From assembly GCF_900199725.1 (NCBI RefSeq), contig NZ_LT904904.1, forward strand, positions 344,412 through 408,411: a DNA stretch of 64,000 nucleotides, given 5' to 3'. Below the pieces are notes generated by a model, which saw only the letters and a list, made by a program, of their open reading frames with translations, was not told where the DNA came from and did no database searches. The DNA is from Cytobacillus massiliigabonensis. Lineage in GTDB: Bacteria > Bacillota > Bacilli > Bacillales > Cytobacillaceae. The translations under genes and the position numbers were made by a program. Each line of letters begins with the position of its first letter. Positions within the stretch are counted from its first letter, which is position 1. This document shows positions 55,463 through 64,000 of this stretch, piece by piece.

Positions 55463-56320
55463 ATGCCTTTAGTTTCAATGACTGACATGCTTAATAAAGG
55501 AAAAGCCGAGGGCTATGCAGTAGGTCAATTTAACTTAAACAATCTTGAGTTTACTCAAGCGATTCTTCTAGCAGCAGAGGAAGAAAAATCCCCTGTTATT
55601 CTTGGTGTCTCTGAAGGTGCAGCCCGTTACATGGGTGGATTTAAAACGGTTGTAAAAATGGTAGAAGGCTTACTTGATGATTATAAAATTACCGTTCCAG
55701 TTGCGATTCACTTAGATCATGGATCAAGCTTTGATAAATGTAAAGAAGCGATTGATGCAGGCTTCACTTCTGTCATGATCGATGCTTCACACGATCCTTT
55801 TGAAGAAAATATCGCAATTACTTCAAAGGTAGTTGAATATGCACATGCCAAAGGCGTATCTGTTGAAGCAGAATTAGGTACGGTTGGCGGACAGGAAGAT
55901 GATGTCGTAGCTGATGGCGTCATTTATGCGGATGCAAAAGAGTGTGACGAGCTTGTTAAGCGTACAAAAATTGATTGCTTAGCGCCTGCATTAGGATCTG
56001 TGCATGGTCCGTACAAAGGAGAGCCAAATTTAGGCTTTGCTGAGATGGAGGAAATCGGAAATCTGACAGGTGTGCCTCTTGTTCTTCATGGCGGAACAGG
56101 AATCCCAACAAAAGATATTCAAAAAGCGATTTCTCTAGGTACAGCAAAAATCAATGTAAATACAGAGAACCAAATCGCTTCTGCGAAAACGGTTCGTGAA
56201 GTTCTTGCAGCAAATCCAAATATGTATGATCCACGCAAATATTTAGGACCAGCACGTGATACAATTAAGGAAACAGTCATTGGAAAAATGCGTGAATTCG
56301 GTTCTTCTGGCAAAGCTTAA
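55463..56320 (+). CDS. fbaA: Class II fructose-1,6-bisphosphate aldolase
   Basis: Zinc-dependent glycolytic/gluconeogenic aldolase (285 residues). Zinc and substrate motifs: [54 protein letters not shown] and [17 protein letters not shown] lies upstream of the ATG. It forms its own unit with a strong terminator. Next to spo0F and tal as in B. subtilis. Confidence 0.96.
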   Translation: MPLVSMTDMLNKGKAEGYAVGQFNLNNLEFTQAILLAAEEEKSPVILGVSEGAARYMGGFKTVVKMVEGLLDDYKITVPVAIHLDHGSSFDKCKEAIDAGFTSVMIDASHDPFEENIAITSKVVEYAHAKGVSVEAELGTVGGQEDDVVADGVIYADAKECDELVKRTKIDCLAPALGSVHGPYKGEPNLGFAEMEEIGNLTGVPLVLHGGTGIPTKDIQKAISLGTAKINVNTENQIASAKTVREVLAANPNMYDPRKYLGPARDTIKETVIGKMREFGSSGKA

Positions 56321-56336
56321 TAACATCTATTTGAAG

Positions 56337-56370
56337 TGGAAACCGCCTCTTATTCAGCAGGCGGTTTCCA
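56337..56370 (+). terminator. Rho-independent terminator of fbaA
   Basis: Twelve-base-pair stem TGGAAACCGCCT / AGGCGGTTTCCA, loop of ten, then TTCATTTG. Confidence 0.88.
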
Positions 56371-56403
56371 TTCATTTGTCATCATTTTTGAAGGTTCTTT
56401 TTT

Positions 56404-56540
56404 AAGCGAAAGGCACGAGACTCCGCAGGAGCGTGAGCGACGAGGAGTCTCACCGCCCACCCCGCGGAAAGCGAGCGACCTGAAGCGCAAATCAACCTCT
56501 ACCAACTACATTGTATTTAAATACAATGTTTACGAAAATA
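56404..56540. repeat. Dispersed GC-rich element, family B (copy B3)
   Basis: GGCACGAGACTCCGCAGGAG, GAGTCTCACCGCCCACCCCG and CGCAAATCAACCTCTACC. It is shorter than B1/B2: the TGCGGG...GTGAGACTC middle is deleted. It ends with the palindrome ACATTGTATTTAAATACAAT. Confidence 0.83.
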
Positions 56541-56578
56541 GCCTTTTTGAAAAATAATAATAATAGGAGGAATTACTA

Positions 56579-57223
56579 ATGAAATTTTTTATTGATACAG
56601 CAAATATGGAAGAAATTAAAGAAGCGTTCTCTTTAGGTGTGGTTGCAGGTGTAACAACCAATCCATCTCTCGTAGCAAAGGAAAAAAATGTTTCTTTTGA
56701 GGATCGTCTGCGTGAAATTACAGCACTTGTTCCGGGTTCAGTAAGCGCTGAGGTCATCGCACTTGATGCAGAAGGAATGATCAAGGAAGGGAAGGAATTA
56801 GCAGCGATTGCCCCTAATATTACAATAAAAGTTCCTATGACTCCAGACGGATTAAAAGCTGTTCATGCTTTTTCAAAAGAAGGCATCAAAACAAACGTAA
56901 CACTCATCTTTAGTGCGAACCAAGCATTGCTTGCAGCAAGAGCAGGTGCGACCTATGTTTCACCTTTCCTTGGAAGACTTGATGATATCGGCCATAATGG
57001 ACTTGACCTCATTTCTACAATCGCAGAAATTTTTGCTATTCACGATATCCCGACAGAAATCATTGCTGCATCTATTAGACATCCACAGCATGTGACGGAT
57101 GCTGCATTAAGAGGAGCTCATATTGCAACCGTTCCTTATAAAGTAATTATGCAATTATTTAACCATCCATTAACAGATAAGGGGATTGAAGCATTTCTTG
57201 CAGATTGGAATGCCCGTTCATAA
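56579..57223 (+). CDS. tal: Transaldolase (TalC/fructose-6-phosphate aldolase subfamily)
   Basis: Small transaldolase of 214 residues. Start [32 protein letters not shown], Schiff-base lysine in [13 protein letters not shown] (about residue 83), [17 protein letters not shown] and [11 protein letters not shown]. This subfamily includes both transaldolases and FSA; the B. subtilis homologue YwjH acts as transaldolase. AGGAGG precedes the ATG. No clear terminator; a 600-base repeat-filled gap follows. Confidence 0.94.
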   Translation: MKFFIDTANMEEIKEAFSLGVVAGVTTNPSLVAKEKNVSFEDRLREITALVPGSVSAEVIALDAEGMIKEGKELAAIAPNITIKVPMTPDGLKAVHAFSKEGIKTNVTLIFSANQALLAARAGATYVSPFLGRLDDIGHNGLDLISTIAEIFAIHDIPTEIIAASIRHPQHVTDAALRGAHIATVPYKVIMQLFNHPLTDKGIEAFLADWNARS

Positions 57224-57291
57224 AAGGAACAACAGCTTCTCTTTAGAAAAGGGACAAAAAGTATTTTTCCTATGTATCAGAATTTATAACT

Positions 57292-57432
57292 TTGGAGTTA
57301 GAGAATTGTCTAGCTCCAGCGGCTAGGGGCTCGAGGTCATAAGTCAACTCATCAAGAAGGCAAAGAAGCAGCCTTCTTGACGATTCGTCTTATGCTTTTC
57401 GCCCCTGGGCAAGCCGCCTCCGCATTTCGGAT
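57292..57432. repeat. Dispersed palindromic element, family A (copy A9)
   Basis: TTTGGAGTTAGAGAATTG and TCTAGCTCCAGCGGC at the left, CAAGCCGCCTCCGCATTTCG at the right. Arms CATAAGTCA / CGTCTTATG, inner hairpin AGAAGGC-AAAGAA-GCAGCCTTCT. Confidence 0.87.
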
Positions 57433-57433
57433 T

Positions 57434-57584
57434 GTCTAGCGAAAGCGTCCTATCGCCTATCAAACTTCAGGTCCCCTCTCTACGATAAGTCAACATCGGT
57501 TCGCTAGCTCACCGTGTTTCCTTTATCGAAAGAACCGGCCCTTCCAGTTTGTAAGGTGATGACCAAGTTGCTTGCGCTTTTCTA
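57434..57584. repeat. Dispersed palindromic element, family A (copy A10, inverted partner of A1)
   Basis: GTCTAGCGAAAGCGTCCTAT, ATCAAACTTCAGGTCCCCTC, GTTTCCTTTATCGAAAG and GCTTGCGCTTTTCTAG. It is the reverse complement, with scattered changes, of copy A1 at 1122-1291, and sits directly behind A9. Confidence 0.88.
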
Positions 57585-57829
57585 GCTGGGTCTTTAGGCT
57601 TAATTTTAACTTTTTTGCATATCGATACATGAGATTTATTTTTTCGTGTAAACTAGATGATGTGAATACTGTCGGAATAGACGAAAATTAATTGGTAGTA
57701 TTATCCATATGCTTATTTTAGGTAGACTGATTACTATTGATCTAGTGCATAATTAGGATAAGCCTATTTACATTTACTATAAACATGCACAGTGTTTGCT
57801 TACACATACGGCTTAGAAGGGAGTTAACA
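57585..57829. other. AT-rich stretch upstream of murZ
   Basis: After the repeats about 240 bases remain before murZ. It should hold the murZ promoter, but I could not pick one -35/-10 pair with confidence. No other structure seen. Confidence 0.45.
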
Positions 57830-59116
57830 ATGGAAAAGCTTATGATTGCAGGCGGTTATCCTTTAAAAGGAACGGTTCGGATTAGCGGGGCGAAAAATAG
57901 TGCAGTGGCTTTAATACCGGCTACGATACTGGCTGATTCGCCCGTCACGATTGAAGGGCTGCCAGATATTTCGGATGTTCAAATTTTAAAGGGACTGCTT
58001 GAGGAACTTGGGGGGACTGTCAGCTTTAATGATGGTGATATGACTGTCGATCCATCTTCTATGATCTCCATGCCTTTGCCGAATGGAAAAGTAAAAAAAC
58101 TGCGTGCCTCTTATTATTTAATGGGTGCTATGCTTGGCCGGTTTAAAAAGGCAGTCATTGGCCTTCCGGGCGGATGCCATCTAGGTCCAAGACCAATCGA
58201 TCAGCATATTAAAGGTTTTGAAGCGCTTGGTGCAAAGGTGACAAACGAGCAGGGGGCAATATACTTGCGTGCGGAAGAGCTGATTGGCGCAAGAATTTAC
58301 CTGGATGTTGTTAGTGTTGGTGCAACAATCAATATTATGCTGGCTGCTGTTAGAGCAAAAGGCAGAACGATCATTGAAAATGCGGCTAAGGAGCCTGAAA
58401 TTATTGATGTGGCCACATTGTTAACGAATATGGGCGCTAAAATAAAGGGCGCTGGTACGGATGTTATTCGGATTGATGGAGTTGACCAGCTCCACGGCTG
58501 TCAGCATACCATTATTCCTGACCGTATTGAGGCAGGAACGTACATGATTCTTGGAGCCGCAGTAGGCGAAGGGGTTTTAATTGATAATGTGATTCCTCAG
58601 CATCTTGAGTCATTGATTGCCAAGCTTCGTGAAATGGGTGTCAAAATTGAAGCAGGGGATGATCAAGTCTTTGTCGGACCGGCAGATCAAATGAAGGCGG
58701 TAGATATTAAAACACTTGTCTATCCTGGCTTTCCAACAGATCTTCAGCAGCCAATTACAACGCTGTTAACGAATGCAGTTGGGACAAGCATGGTAACCGA
58801 TACGATTTATAGTGCCCGTTTTAAGCATATAGATGAATTAAGAAGAATGAATGCAAACATTAAGGTTGAAGGCCGCTCAGCAATTATTCACGGTCCGGTA
58901 AAGCTCCAAGGGGCGAAAGTGAAGGCTAGTGATCTGCGTGCTGGTGCTGCCTTGGTGATTGCAGGCTTAATGGCTGAAGGTGTTACAGAAGTAACTGGGG
59001 TCGAGCATATCGACCGTGGTTACAGCCATTTAGTTGAAAAATTAAATGGCCTGGGAGCAACTATTTGGCGTGAAAATTTAACACAAGAAGAGCAAGAGCA
59101 AATCAAAAACGCTTAA
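57830..59116 (+). CDS. murZ: UDP-N-acetylglucosamine 1-carboxyvinyltransferase (MurA paralogue MurZ)
   Basis: First committed step of peptidoglycan synthesis, transfer of enolpyruvyl to UDP-GlcNAc (428 residues). [18 protein letters not shown] at the start, the catalytic cysteine loop [13 protein letters not shown], and [14 protein letters not shown] near the end. The ATG at 57830 has AAGGGAG upstream; the frame is open 45 bases earlier, but that part is not conserved. Position between tal and glpX is that of the second MurA copy (murZ/murAB) of bacilli rather than the atp-linked murAA. Confidence 0.93.
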   Translation: MEKLMIAGGYPLKGTVRISGAKNSAVALIPATILADSPVTIEGLPDISDVQILKGLLEELGGTVSFNDGDMTVDPSSMISMPLPNGKVKKLRASYYLMGAMLGRFKKAVIGLPGGCHLGPRPIDQHIKGFEALGAKVTNEQGAIYLRAEELIGARIYLDVVSVGATINIMLAAVRAKGRTIIENAAKEPEIIDVATLLTNMGAKIKGAGTDVIRIDGVDQLHGCQHTIIPDRIEAGTYMILGAAVGEGVLIDNVIPQHLESLIAKLREMGVKIEAGDDQVFVGPADQMKAVDIKTLVYPGFPTDLQQPITTLLTNAVGTSMVTDTIYSARFKHIDELRRMNANIKVEGRSAIIHGPVKLQGAKVKASDLRAGAALVIAGLMAEGVTEVTGVEHIDRGYSHLVEKLNGLGATIWRENLTQEEQEQIKNA

Positions 59117-59118
59117 TA

Positions 59119-59246
59119 CAGAAAAGCGGAGGCGACTGTTTAGCCCCGACAAGCATAAGACGGTCTGACGAGAAGGTTGTTCTTTAACCTTCACGTTAGA
59201 GCGGCTTATGACCTCGAGGGGCTAGGAGCCGGAGCTGGACATTAGA
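59119..59246. repeat. Dispersed palindromic element, family A (copy A11)
   Basis: AGAAAAGCGGAGGCGACTG, CCCCGACAAGCATAAGACGG, inner hairpin AGAAGGTTGTTCTTTAACCTT, CTTATGACCTCGAGGGGCTA and CGGAGCTGGACA. Inverted relative to A9. It fills the murZ-glpX gap. Confidence 0.87.
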
Positions 59247-59289
59247 GAAACAATTAGAATACAGCTAAGAGGTTGAGGGGGAAATATAG

Positions 59290-60252
59290 ATGGAACGCAG
59301 TTTAACAATGGAACTTGTCCGTGTAACAGAGGGTGCTGCCCTAGCGTCTGCCCGTTGGATGGGAAGAGGGAAAAAGGATGAGGCGGATGATGCCGCAACT
59401 TCTGCTATGCGCGATGTGTTTGACACGGTTCCGATGAAAGGAACGGTTGTTATTGGGGAAGGGGAAATGGATGAAGCACCAATGCTTTATATTGGAGAAA
59501 AGCTTGGTACTGGCTATGGTCCACGTGTAGACGTAGCTGTCGATCCCCTTGAAGGAACAAATATTGTTGCATCTGGCGGATGGAATGCTTTAGCCGTTTT
59601 GGCTATTGCTGATCATGGTAATTTGCTTCATGCACCTGATATGTATATGGACAAAATTGCAGTAGGTCCAGAAGCAGTAGGCCAAATTGATATTAATGCC
59701 TCAGTAATTGATAATCTAAAAGCTGTTGCAAAAGCAAAGAATAAAGATATTTCAGATGTGGTTGCTACTGTATTAAACCGCCCAAGACATGACTATATTG
59801 TTAGCCAGCTTCGTGAAGCAGGTGCAAGAATTAAGCTGATTAATGATGGCGATGTGGCTGGTGCGATTAATACAGCTTTTGATCATACAGGAGTAGACAT
59901 CTTGTTTGGTTCTGGCGGAGCTCCTGAAGGTGTTCTGGCAGCAGTGGCTTTGAAATGTCTAGGTGGAGAAATCCAAGGAAAGCTTATTCCGCAAAATGAT
60001 GCTGAAATTGAGCGCTGTCAGAAAATGGGGCTAGATATTAATAAAGTTCTTCTTATGGAAGATTTAGTAAAAGGCGATGATGCCATTTTCGCTGCTACTG
60101 GTGTAACCGATGGCGAGCTTTTACGCGGTGTTCAATTTAAAGGCTCTTACGGATCCACTCATTCAATCGTCATGCGTGCAAAATCAGGAACGGTACGTTT
60201 TATCGAAGGTCGTCATAGCCTTAAGAAGAAACCAAATCTTGTGATTCGTTAA
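59290..60252 (+). CDS. glpX: Class II fructose-1,6-bisphosphatase GlpX
   Basis: Gluconeogenic phosphatase of 320 residues. [35 protein letters not shown], and the metal-binding [17 protein letters not shown] are all present, as are [19 protein letters not shown] and [24 protein letters not shown] precedes the ATG. B. subtilis has glpX (ywjI) at the same place between murZ and rho, beside fbaA and tal, a carbon-metabolism group. Confidence 0.95.
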   Translation: MERSLTMELVRVTEGAALASARWMGRGKKDEADDAATSAMRDVFDTVPMKGTVVIGEGEMDEAPMLYIGEKLGTGYGPRVDVAVDPLEGTNIVASGGWNALAVLAIADHGNLLHAPDMYMDKIAVGPEAVGQIDINASVIDNLKAVAKAKNKDISDVVATVLNRPRHDYIVSQLREAGARIKLINDGDVAGAINTAFDHTGVDILFGSGGAPEGVLAAVALKCLGGEIQGKLIPQNDAEIERCQKMGLDINKVLLMEDLVKGDDAIFAATGVTDGELLRGVQFKGSYGSTHSIVMRAKSGTVRFIEGRHSLKKKPNLVIR

Positions 60253-60604
60253 TCTATGTAAGAGAATATTAAATAGAAAACATCAAATGAAAAAGGTCTG
60301 GTGAAGAGCCAGGCCTATCATTTCATTACTCCTTCCTTACTTCTTCATTCAAAATATAGTTGTGAAACCTCTTATTAAGGGGTAAAATAGAAATTGTTTT
60401 TCAAGTAGTAGAGGAATCCTCAAAAAATGACCATTCAACTTAGTTAATGATAGAAAAATAGCTCCTTTTCCGGATCTATCCTCGATTCTTTATTTACTTT
60501 TAGTAGAATTCATTACCTCAAAATCCCTTTTTCTTTTCCATATTTATGGTTTATTTGTACGTATATCGAAAAAGAGATTGAAAATTCAAAAGTGTGGTGT
60601 CTAT
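60253..60604. other. glpX-rho gap with one hairpin
   Basis: AGGTCTGG / CCAGGCCT at 60294-60316, extended by AAATGA / TCATTT, follows glpX but lacks a good T-run. The remaining 280 AT-rich bases form the rho leader. In B. subtilis rho expression is autoregulated; I see no specific motif that proves it here. Confidence 0.45.
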
Positions 60605-61882
60605 ATGGGATTAAACATTTCAAGTTTAGAAAATATGAAGCTAAAAGAGCTTTATGAGCTTGCTCGTGAATATAAAGTATCTTATTACAGTAAATTAACA
60701 AAAAAAGAATTAATATTTGCCATTTTAAAGGCACGTGCTGAAAAGGAAGGCTACTTCTTTATGGAAGGTGTCCTTGAAATCATTCAGTCAGAAGGCTTTG
60801 GATTTTTGCGTCCAATCAATTATTCTCCAAGCTCTGAGGACATCTATATATCTGCCTCTCAGATCCGCCGCTTTGATTTAAGAAATGGAGATAAGGTTTC
60901 TGGAAAAGTGCGCCCTCCAAAAGAAAATGAAAGATATTTTGGCCTGCTTCAAGTGGAAGCTGTTAACGGAGATGACCCAGAAACGGCAAAGGAACGTGTC
61001 CATTTCCCTGGATTAACGCCTTTATATCCGGATTTGCAGATGAAGCTGGAAACCACGCCTAAGCATCTGTCCACTCGAATTATGGATGTCCTTGCACCTG
61101 TAGGATTTGGTCAGCGCGGATTGATTGTTGCTCCGCCAAAGGCAGGTAAAACGATGCTCTTAAAGGAGATTGCCAATAGTATTACGACGAATCATCCAGA
61201 AGTGGAGTTAATCGTTTTATTAATTGATGAGCGTCCAGAGGAAGTAACAGATATTGAGCGTTCTGTTGCAGGAGATGTTGTTAGTTCGACATTTGACGAG
61301 GTTCCTGAAAATCATATAAAAGTGGCTGAGCTTGTGCTTGAACGTGCGATGCGTCTTGTTGAACATAAGCGCGACGTTGTCATTTTGATGGATAGTATTA
61401 CAAGGTTAGCAAGAGCCTATAACCTTGTCATTCCGCCGAGCGGAAGAACATTATCAGGGGGGATTGACCCAGCAGCCTTCCACCGTCCAAAGCGGTTCTT
61501 TGGTGCGGCACGTAATATTGAAGAAGGCGGAAGCTTAACGATTCTAGCTACTGCTCTTGTCGATACAGGTTCACGCATGGACGATGTTATCTATGAGGAA
61601 TTCAAAGGGACAGGAAATATGGAGCTTCACCTAGATCGTTCGCTTGCTGAACGAAGAATTTTCCCAGCTATTGATATTCGCCGTTCAGGAACACGTAAAG
61701 AGGAGCTTCTCATCCAGAAGGATCATCTGGACAAGCTTTGGGCAATTAGAAAATCAATGTCAGATTCTCCTGATTTTGCTGAGAAGTTCTTGCGCAAACT
61801 AAGACAGACAAAATCGAACGAAGAATTTTTCGCCAATCTCTCTGAGGAAATGAAGGCAAAGAAAAACGGAATAAATAAATAA
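60605..61882 (+). CDS. rho: Transcription termination factor Rho
   Basis: Hexameric RNA-dependent ATPase/helicase (425 residues). N-terminal SAP-like domain ([20 protein letters not shown]), cold-shock RNA-binding domain ([20 protein letters not shown]), Walker A in [11 protein letters not shown], Walker [18 protein letters not shown]-loop [13 protein letters not shown] and R-loop. I chose the ATG at 60605, which gives the usual Bacillus N-terminus; the upstream site is weak and an in-frame start at 60578 is possible. Confidence 0.96.
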   Translation: MGLNISSLENMKLKELYELAREYKVSYYSKLTKKELIFAILKARAEKEGYFFMEGVLEIIQSEGFGFLRPINYSPSSEDIYISASQIRRFDLRNGDKVSGKVRPPKENERYFGLLQVEAVNGDDPETAKERVHFPGLTPLYPDLQMKLETTPKHLSTRIMDVLAPVGFGQRGLIVAPPKAGKTMLLKEIANSITTNHPEVELIVLLIDERPEEVTDIERSVAGDVVSSTFDEVPENHIKVAELVLERAMRLVEHKRDVVILMDSITRLARAYNLVIPPSGRTLSGGIDPAAFHRPKRFFGAARNIEEGGSLTILATALVDTGSRMDDVIYEEFKGTGNMELHLDRSLAERRIFPAIDIRRSGTRKEELLIQKDHLDKLWAIRKSMSDSPDFAEKFLRKLRQTKSNEEFFANLSEEMKAKKNGINK

Positions 61883-62063
61883 CATACGCTTATTTTAAAC
61901 CAATTATTTCCCTTTCTTAGGAATCGAGAAATCAAATATTGCAAAATAGGTTTGGCCTTGTTATAATAATTCCAGTGTGTTTTTAGATTATACGGCATCA
62001 TCATGAATGCCCGTACTATATACTCTGTTTCAGTATGATTCAGGGCGGAAGGAGATGAAAAGA

Positions 62064-62270
62064 ATGAAAGCAGGAATTCATCCAAATTACAATAAAGCAA
62101 TGGTGAAATGTGCTTGCGGTAACGAGTTCGAAACAGGTTCTGTTCAAAAAGAGATCCGTGTTGAAACTTGTTCAGAATGCCACCCATTCTATACAGGACG
62201 TCAAAAATTCGCTGAAGCTGGCGGACGTGTTGATCGTTTCAATAAAAAATACGGCATTAAGCAACAATAA
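62064..62270 (+). CDS. rpmE: 50S ribosomal protein L31, zinc-binding type
   Basis: Ribosomal protein of 68 residues with four zinc-ligand cysteines, CAC near residue 13-16 (VKCACGNEF) and CSEC ([12 protein letters not shown]). This makes it the zinc-containing C+ form, normally replaced by the C- paralogue under zinc shortage. The ATG at 62064 follows AAGGAG by nine bases; the open frame upstream is not conserved. A strong terminator follows. Confidence 0.96.
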   Translation: MKAGIHPNYNKAMVKCACGNEFETGSVQKEIRVETCSECHPFYTGRQKFAEAGGRVDRFNKKYGIKQQ

Positions 62271-62279
62271 TAACAACCA

Positions 62280-62312
62280 AAACAGGCAAGTTTTCTTTCT
62301 TGCCTGTTTTTT
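62280..62312 (+). terminator. Rho-independent terminator of rpmE
   Basis: AAACAGGCAAG / CTTGCCTGTTT, T-rich loop, then a T-run. Confidence 0.92.
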
Positions 62313-62407
62313 ATTGCCTTTCATACTTAAATTTCTCCATAAATGTGTCATTTGAAGGTACTTAGAGATAATATATATTGCAACAGTGTAAGGAGGAGAG
62401 GCCGTTC

Positions 62408-63028
62408 ATGTATGTGATGAAGCATCATGGGTGGGTAGAGGTCATTTGTGGAAGTATGTTCTCTGGAAAATCAGAAGAACTCATCCGCCGCGTGCGCAGA
62501 GCCCAATTTGCTAAACAAAAAATTGTTGTATTTAAGCCGCAAATCGACAATCGCTACAGTGATGAAGAAGTTGTTTCTCATAATGGGACTGCTTTTACTG
62601 CAATCCCTATTTCCCATTCAACTGATATTTTTCAACATATTAATTCAGAAATTGATGTAATTGCTATTGATGAAGTCCAGTTTTTTGATTCAGAGGTTGT
62701 GAAGGTGATTCAGCACCTTGCTAATAGCGGCCACCGAGTCATTGCAGCTGGACTTGATCAAGATTTCCGTGGAGAGCCATTCGGACAGATGCCAGCATTG
62801 ATGGCTATTGCAGAATTGGTTACAAAGCTGCAGGCAGTATGTGCGGTGTGCGGATCACCAGCGAGCCGTACTCAACGCTTGATCAATGGCAAACCAGCAT
62901 CCTATGATGATCCTGTCATTTTAGTTGGTGCTTCAGAAGCGTACGAGCCTCGCTGCCGTCACCATCATGAAGTTCCGAAATCTCCTAGTATTAGTTATGG
63001 GAAAGAAACAACAAATTCAATTTCATAA
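62408..63028 (+). CDS. tdk: Thymidine kinase
   Basis: Type II thymidine kinase of 206 residues (pyrimidine salvage). P-loop [26 protein letters not shown] (Walker B and catalytic acid), [12 protein letters not shown], and the structural zinc ligands [13 protein letters not shown] and CRHHHEVP. I chose the ATG at 62408 after AAGGAGGAGAGG; the frame is open 30 bases earlier. Position after rpmE as in B. subtilis. Terminated by a hairpin. Confidence 0.95.
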   Translation: MYVMKHHGWVEVICGSMFSGKSEELIRRVRRAQFAKQKIVVFKPQIDNRYSDEEVVSHNGTAFTAIPISHSTDIFQHINSEIDVIAIDEVQFFDSEVVKVIQHLANSGHRVIAAGLDQDFRGEPFGQMPALMAIAELVTKLQAVCAVCGSPASRTQRLINGKPASYDDPVILVGASEAYEPRCRHHHEVPKSPSISYGKETTNSIS

Positions 63029-63046
63029 ATCATATATTATTTATTG

Positions 63047-63078
63047 CTGTCTGAATGATTTCAGGCAGTTTTTTTTTG
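63047..63078 (+). terminator. Rho-independent terminator of tdk
   Basis: CTGTCTGAA / TTCAGGCAG with one G-U pair and a four-base loop, then at least nine T. Confidence 0.9.
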
Positions 63079-63215
63079 GGAAAAAGAAGGTATGGCTGAA
63101 AAGCTGTTGAAGAGTTCGAGTAGTTTCCTAAAAAAATATTGCTAAAAAACCAAAATGCGATATATTAGTTATATGAAAAATTGACGAAATTTTATAACTT
63201 TAGAGGTGAAATGAA

Positions 63216-64000
63216 TTGCGTCCGATCATTTTAGGTATTTTTGCTGCTTTCTTTTTTGCATTTACATTTATATTTAATCGATCGATGGAGCTTTCAGGTG
63301 GCAGCTGGATTTGGAGTGCTTCACTCCGTTATCTATTTATGGTTCCATTTCTTCTCATTATTGTGATGTTCAGAAGAAATTTAAAGCCTCTTTTCTTGGA
63401 GATGAAAAGAAAGCCGGGCATTTGGCTCGTATGGAGCTTTATTGGCTTTGGGTTATTCTATGCACCATTAAGCTTTGCAGCCGCTTATGGACCTGGCTGG
63501 CTTGTTGCTGGGACCTGGCAAATAACCATTGTATCGGGGTCATTGCTTGCACCTTTATTTTTCGAAACAAGGCAAACGGAAAGTGGTCCACTCCGGGTTC
63601 GAAGCAAAATACCAGTTGCTGGCTTGATGATGTCTATCCTCATCTTAGTAGGTGTGGGAGTCATGCAAATAGAGCACGCCGGTCATCTTTCGGCAAAAGC
63701 GATTATTTGGGGCGTACTGCCGGTAGTCATCGCATCCTTTGCTTATCCGCTGGGGAATCGGAAAATGATGGAGGTGTGTGAAAATCGATTAGATGCCTAT
63801 CAGCGTGTATTAGGGATGACGATAGCAAGTTTGCCCTTTTGGCTTCTTCTTTCTGCTTATGGCGCTGTAACGGTCGGTCTGCCTAGCATGGACCAAGCGA
63901 TTCAATCGCTTTTCGTCGCGGTTTGTTCAGGTGTGATTGCAACTGTCCTCTTTTTCAAAGCAACTGATTTAGTGAAGGGAAATATGCCTAAATTGGCTGC
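63216..64000 (+). CDS. EmrE/DMT-superfamily multidrug-type transporter, 3' end cut off
   Basis: Membrane protein whose first 261 residues lie in the window, starting at TTG with AGAGGTG seven bases upstream. Translation gives repeated hydrophobic helices (ILGIFAAFFFAFTFIFNRSM, YLFMVPFLLIIVMF, LVWSFIGFGLFYAPLSFAAA, VAGLMMSILILVGVGVMQ, AIIWGVLPVVIASFAYPLG, ASLPFWLLLSAYGAVTVG). The GPGWLVAGTWQ and LGNRKMMEV segments fit the multidrug-resistance efflux family (EamA-like, PF13536 type). The frame is continuous to the last base, so it is cut by the window edge. Substrate unknown. It probably stands apart from tdk, which has its own terminator. Confidence 0.8.
   Translation, partial: MRPIILGIFAAFFFAFTFIFNRSMELSGGSWIWSASLRYLFMVPFLLIIVMFRRNLKPLFLEMKRKPGIWLVWSFIGFGLFYAPLSFAAAYGPGWLVAGTWQITIVSGSLLAPLFFETRQTESGPLRVRSKIPVAGLMMSILILVGVGVMQIEHAGHLSAKAIIWGVLPVVIASFAYPLGNRKMMEVCENRLDAYQRVLGMTIASLPFWLLLSAYGAVTVGLPSMDQAIQSLFVAVCSGVIATVLFFKATDLVKGNMPKLA

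Noticed and set aside
62007-62063. Longer form of ribosomal protein L31
   Set aside because: Upstream residues are not part of the family; AAGGAG is correctly placed for the ATG at 62064.

Overview
The window reads as a low-GC, endospore-forming member of the Bacillaceae. It carries spore genes (gerQ, spo0F, rsfA), bacillithiol genes (yojF-bshB2), RpoE delta, and a gene order that closely follows the Bacillus subtilis ywd-ywf-ywg-ywh-ywi-ywj region (gerQ, hemQ, pta, lipL, rsfA, ywfO, ywgA, ywhB-D, pbpG, speE-speB, ywiB-argS, clsB, fadF, rpoE, pyrG, ywjG, spo0F, fbaA, tal, murZ, glpX, rho, rpmE, tdk). Most genes lie on the + strand. I saw no rRNA, tRNA, transposase, phage gene or CRISPR array.

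Layout. 1-2175: bacillithiol deacetylase pair and pyridoxal kinase, on the - strand. 2323-6922: two-component system plus a three-gene ABC exporter of the lantibiotic-protection type. 7259-19438: a formate dehydrogenase and molybdenum-cofactor island (fdhD, a selenocysteine-containing fdhF with a canonical SECIS hairpin, Fe-S and cytochrome b subunits, fdhE, mobA, two moeA-type genes of which one is fused to a binding-protein domain, moaE, moaD, moeB). 19620: a perfect ParB/Spo0J parS site. 19745-38782: conserved core (spore, haem, acetate, lipoate, polyamine, cell-wall and tRNA-charging genes). 38992-50297: fatty-acid and branched-chain acyl-CoA oxidation cluster (fadF, thiolase, 3-hydroxyacyl-CoA dehydrogenase, two acyl-CoA dehydrogenases, TetR regulator, isobutyryl-CoA mutase icmF). 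51056-63028: rpoE-pyrG-spo0F-fbaA-tal-murZ-glpX-rho-rpmE-tdk. 63216-64000: start of a drug/metabolite-type transporter.

How the genes work together. The island should yield an exported (Tat-dependent), membrane-anchored formate dehydrogenase that passes formate electrons to quinone, with most of the late steps of its molybdopterin cofactor supplied locally. The early cofactor genes (moaA, moaC), mobB and the selenocysteine machinery (selA, selB, selC, selD) are not in the window and must lie elsewhere. The oxidation cluster couples acyl-CoA dehydrogenation to the quinone pool through FadF, and shows FadR-like and CcpA-like sites.

The intergenic DNA is unusually rich in repeats. (i) Six arrays of degenerate units spaced 20-21 bp apart, about two helical turns, each with its own motif but sharing a core ending in ATAAA or GTAAA; every one lies just 3' of a + strand gene. 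(ii) Four copies of a structured element with a conserved core inside variable, covarying self-complementary arms. (iii) About a dozen palindromic elements of 75-195 bp (family A), including one inserted inside another. (iv) Three full copies and a remnant of a GC-rich element of about 110-145 bp (family B). The pyrG leader holds a clear CTP-sensing attenuator that is pushed away from pyrG by nested family A copies.
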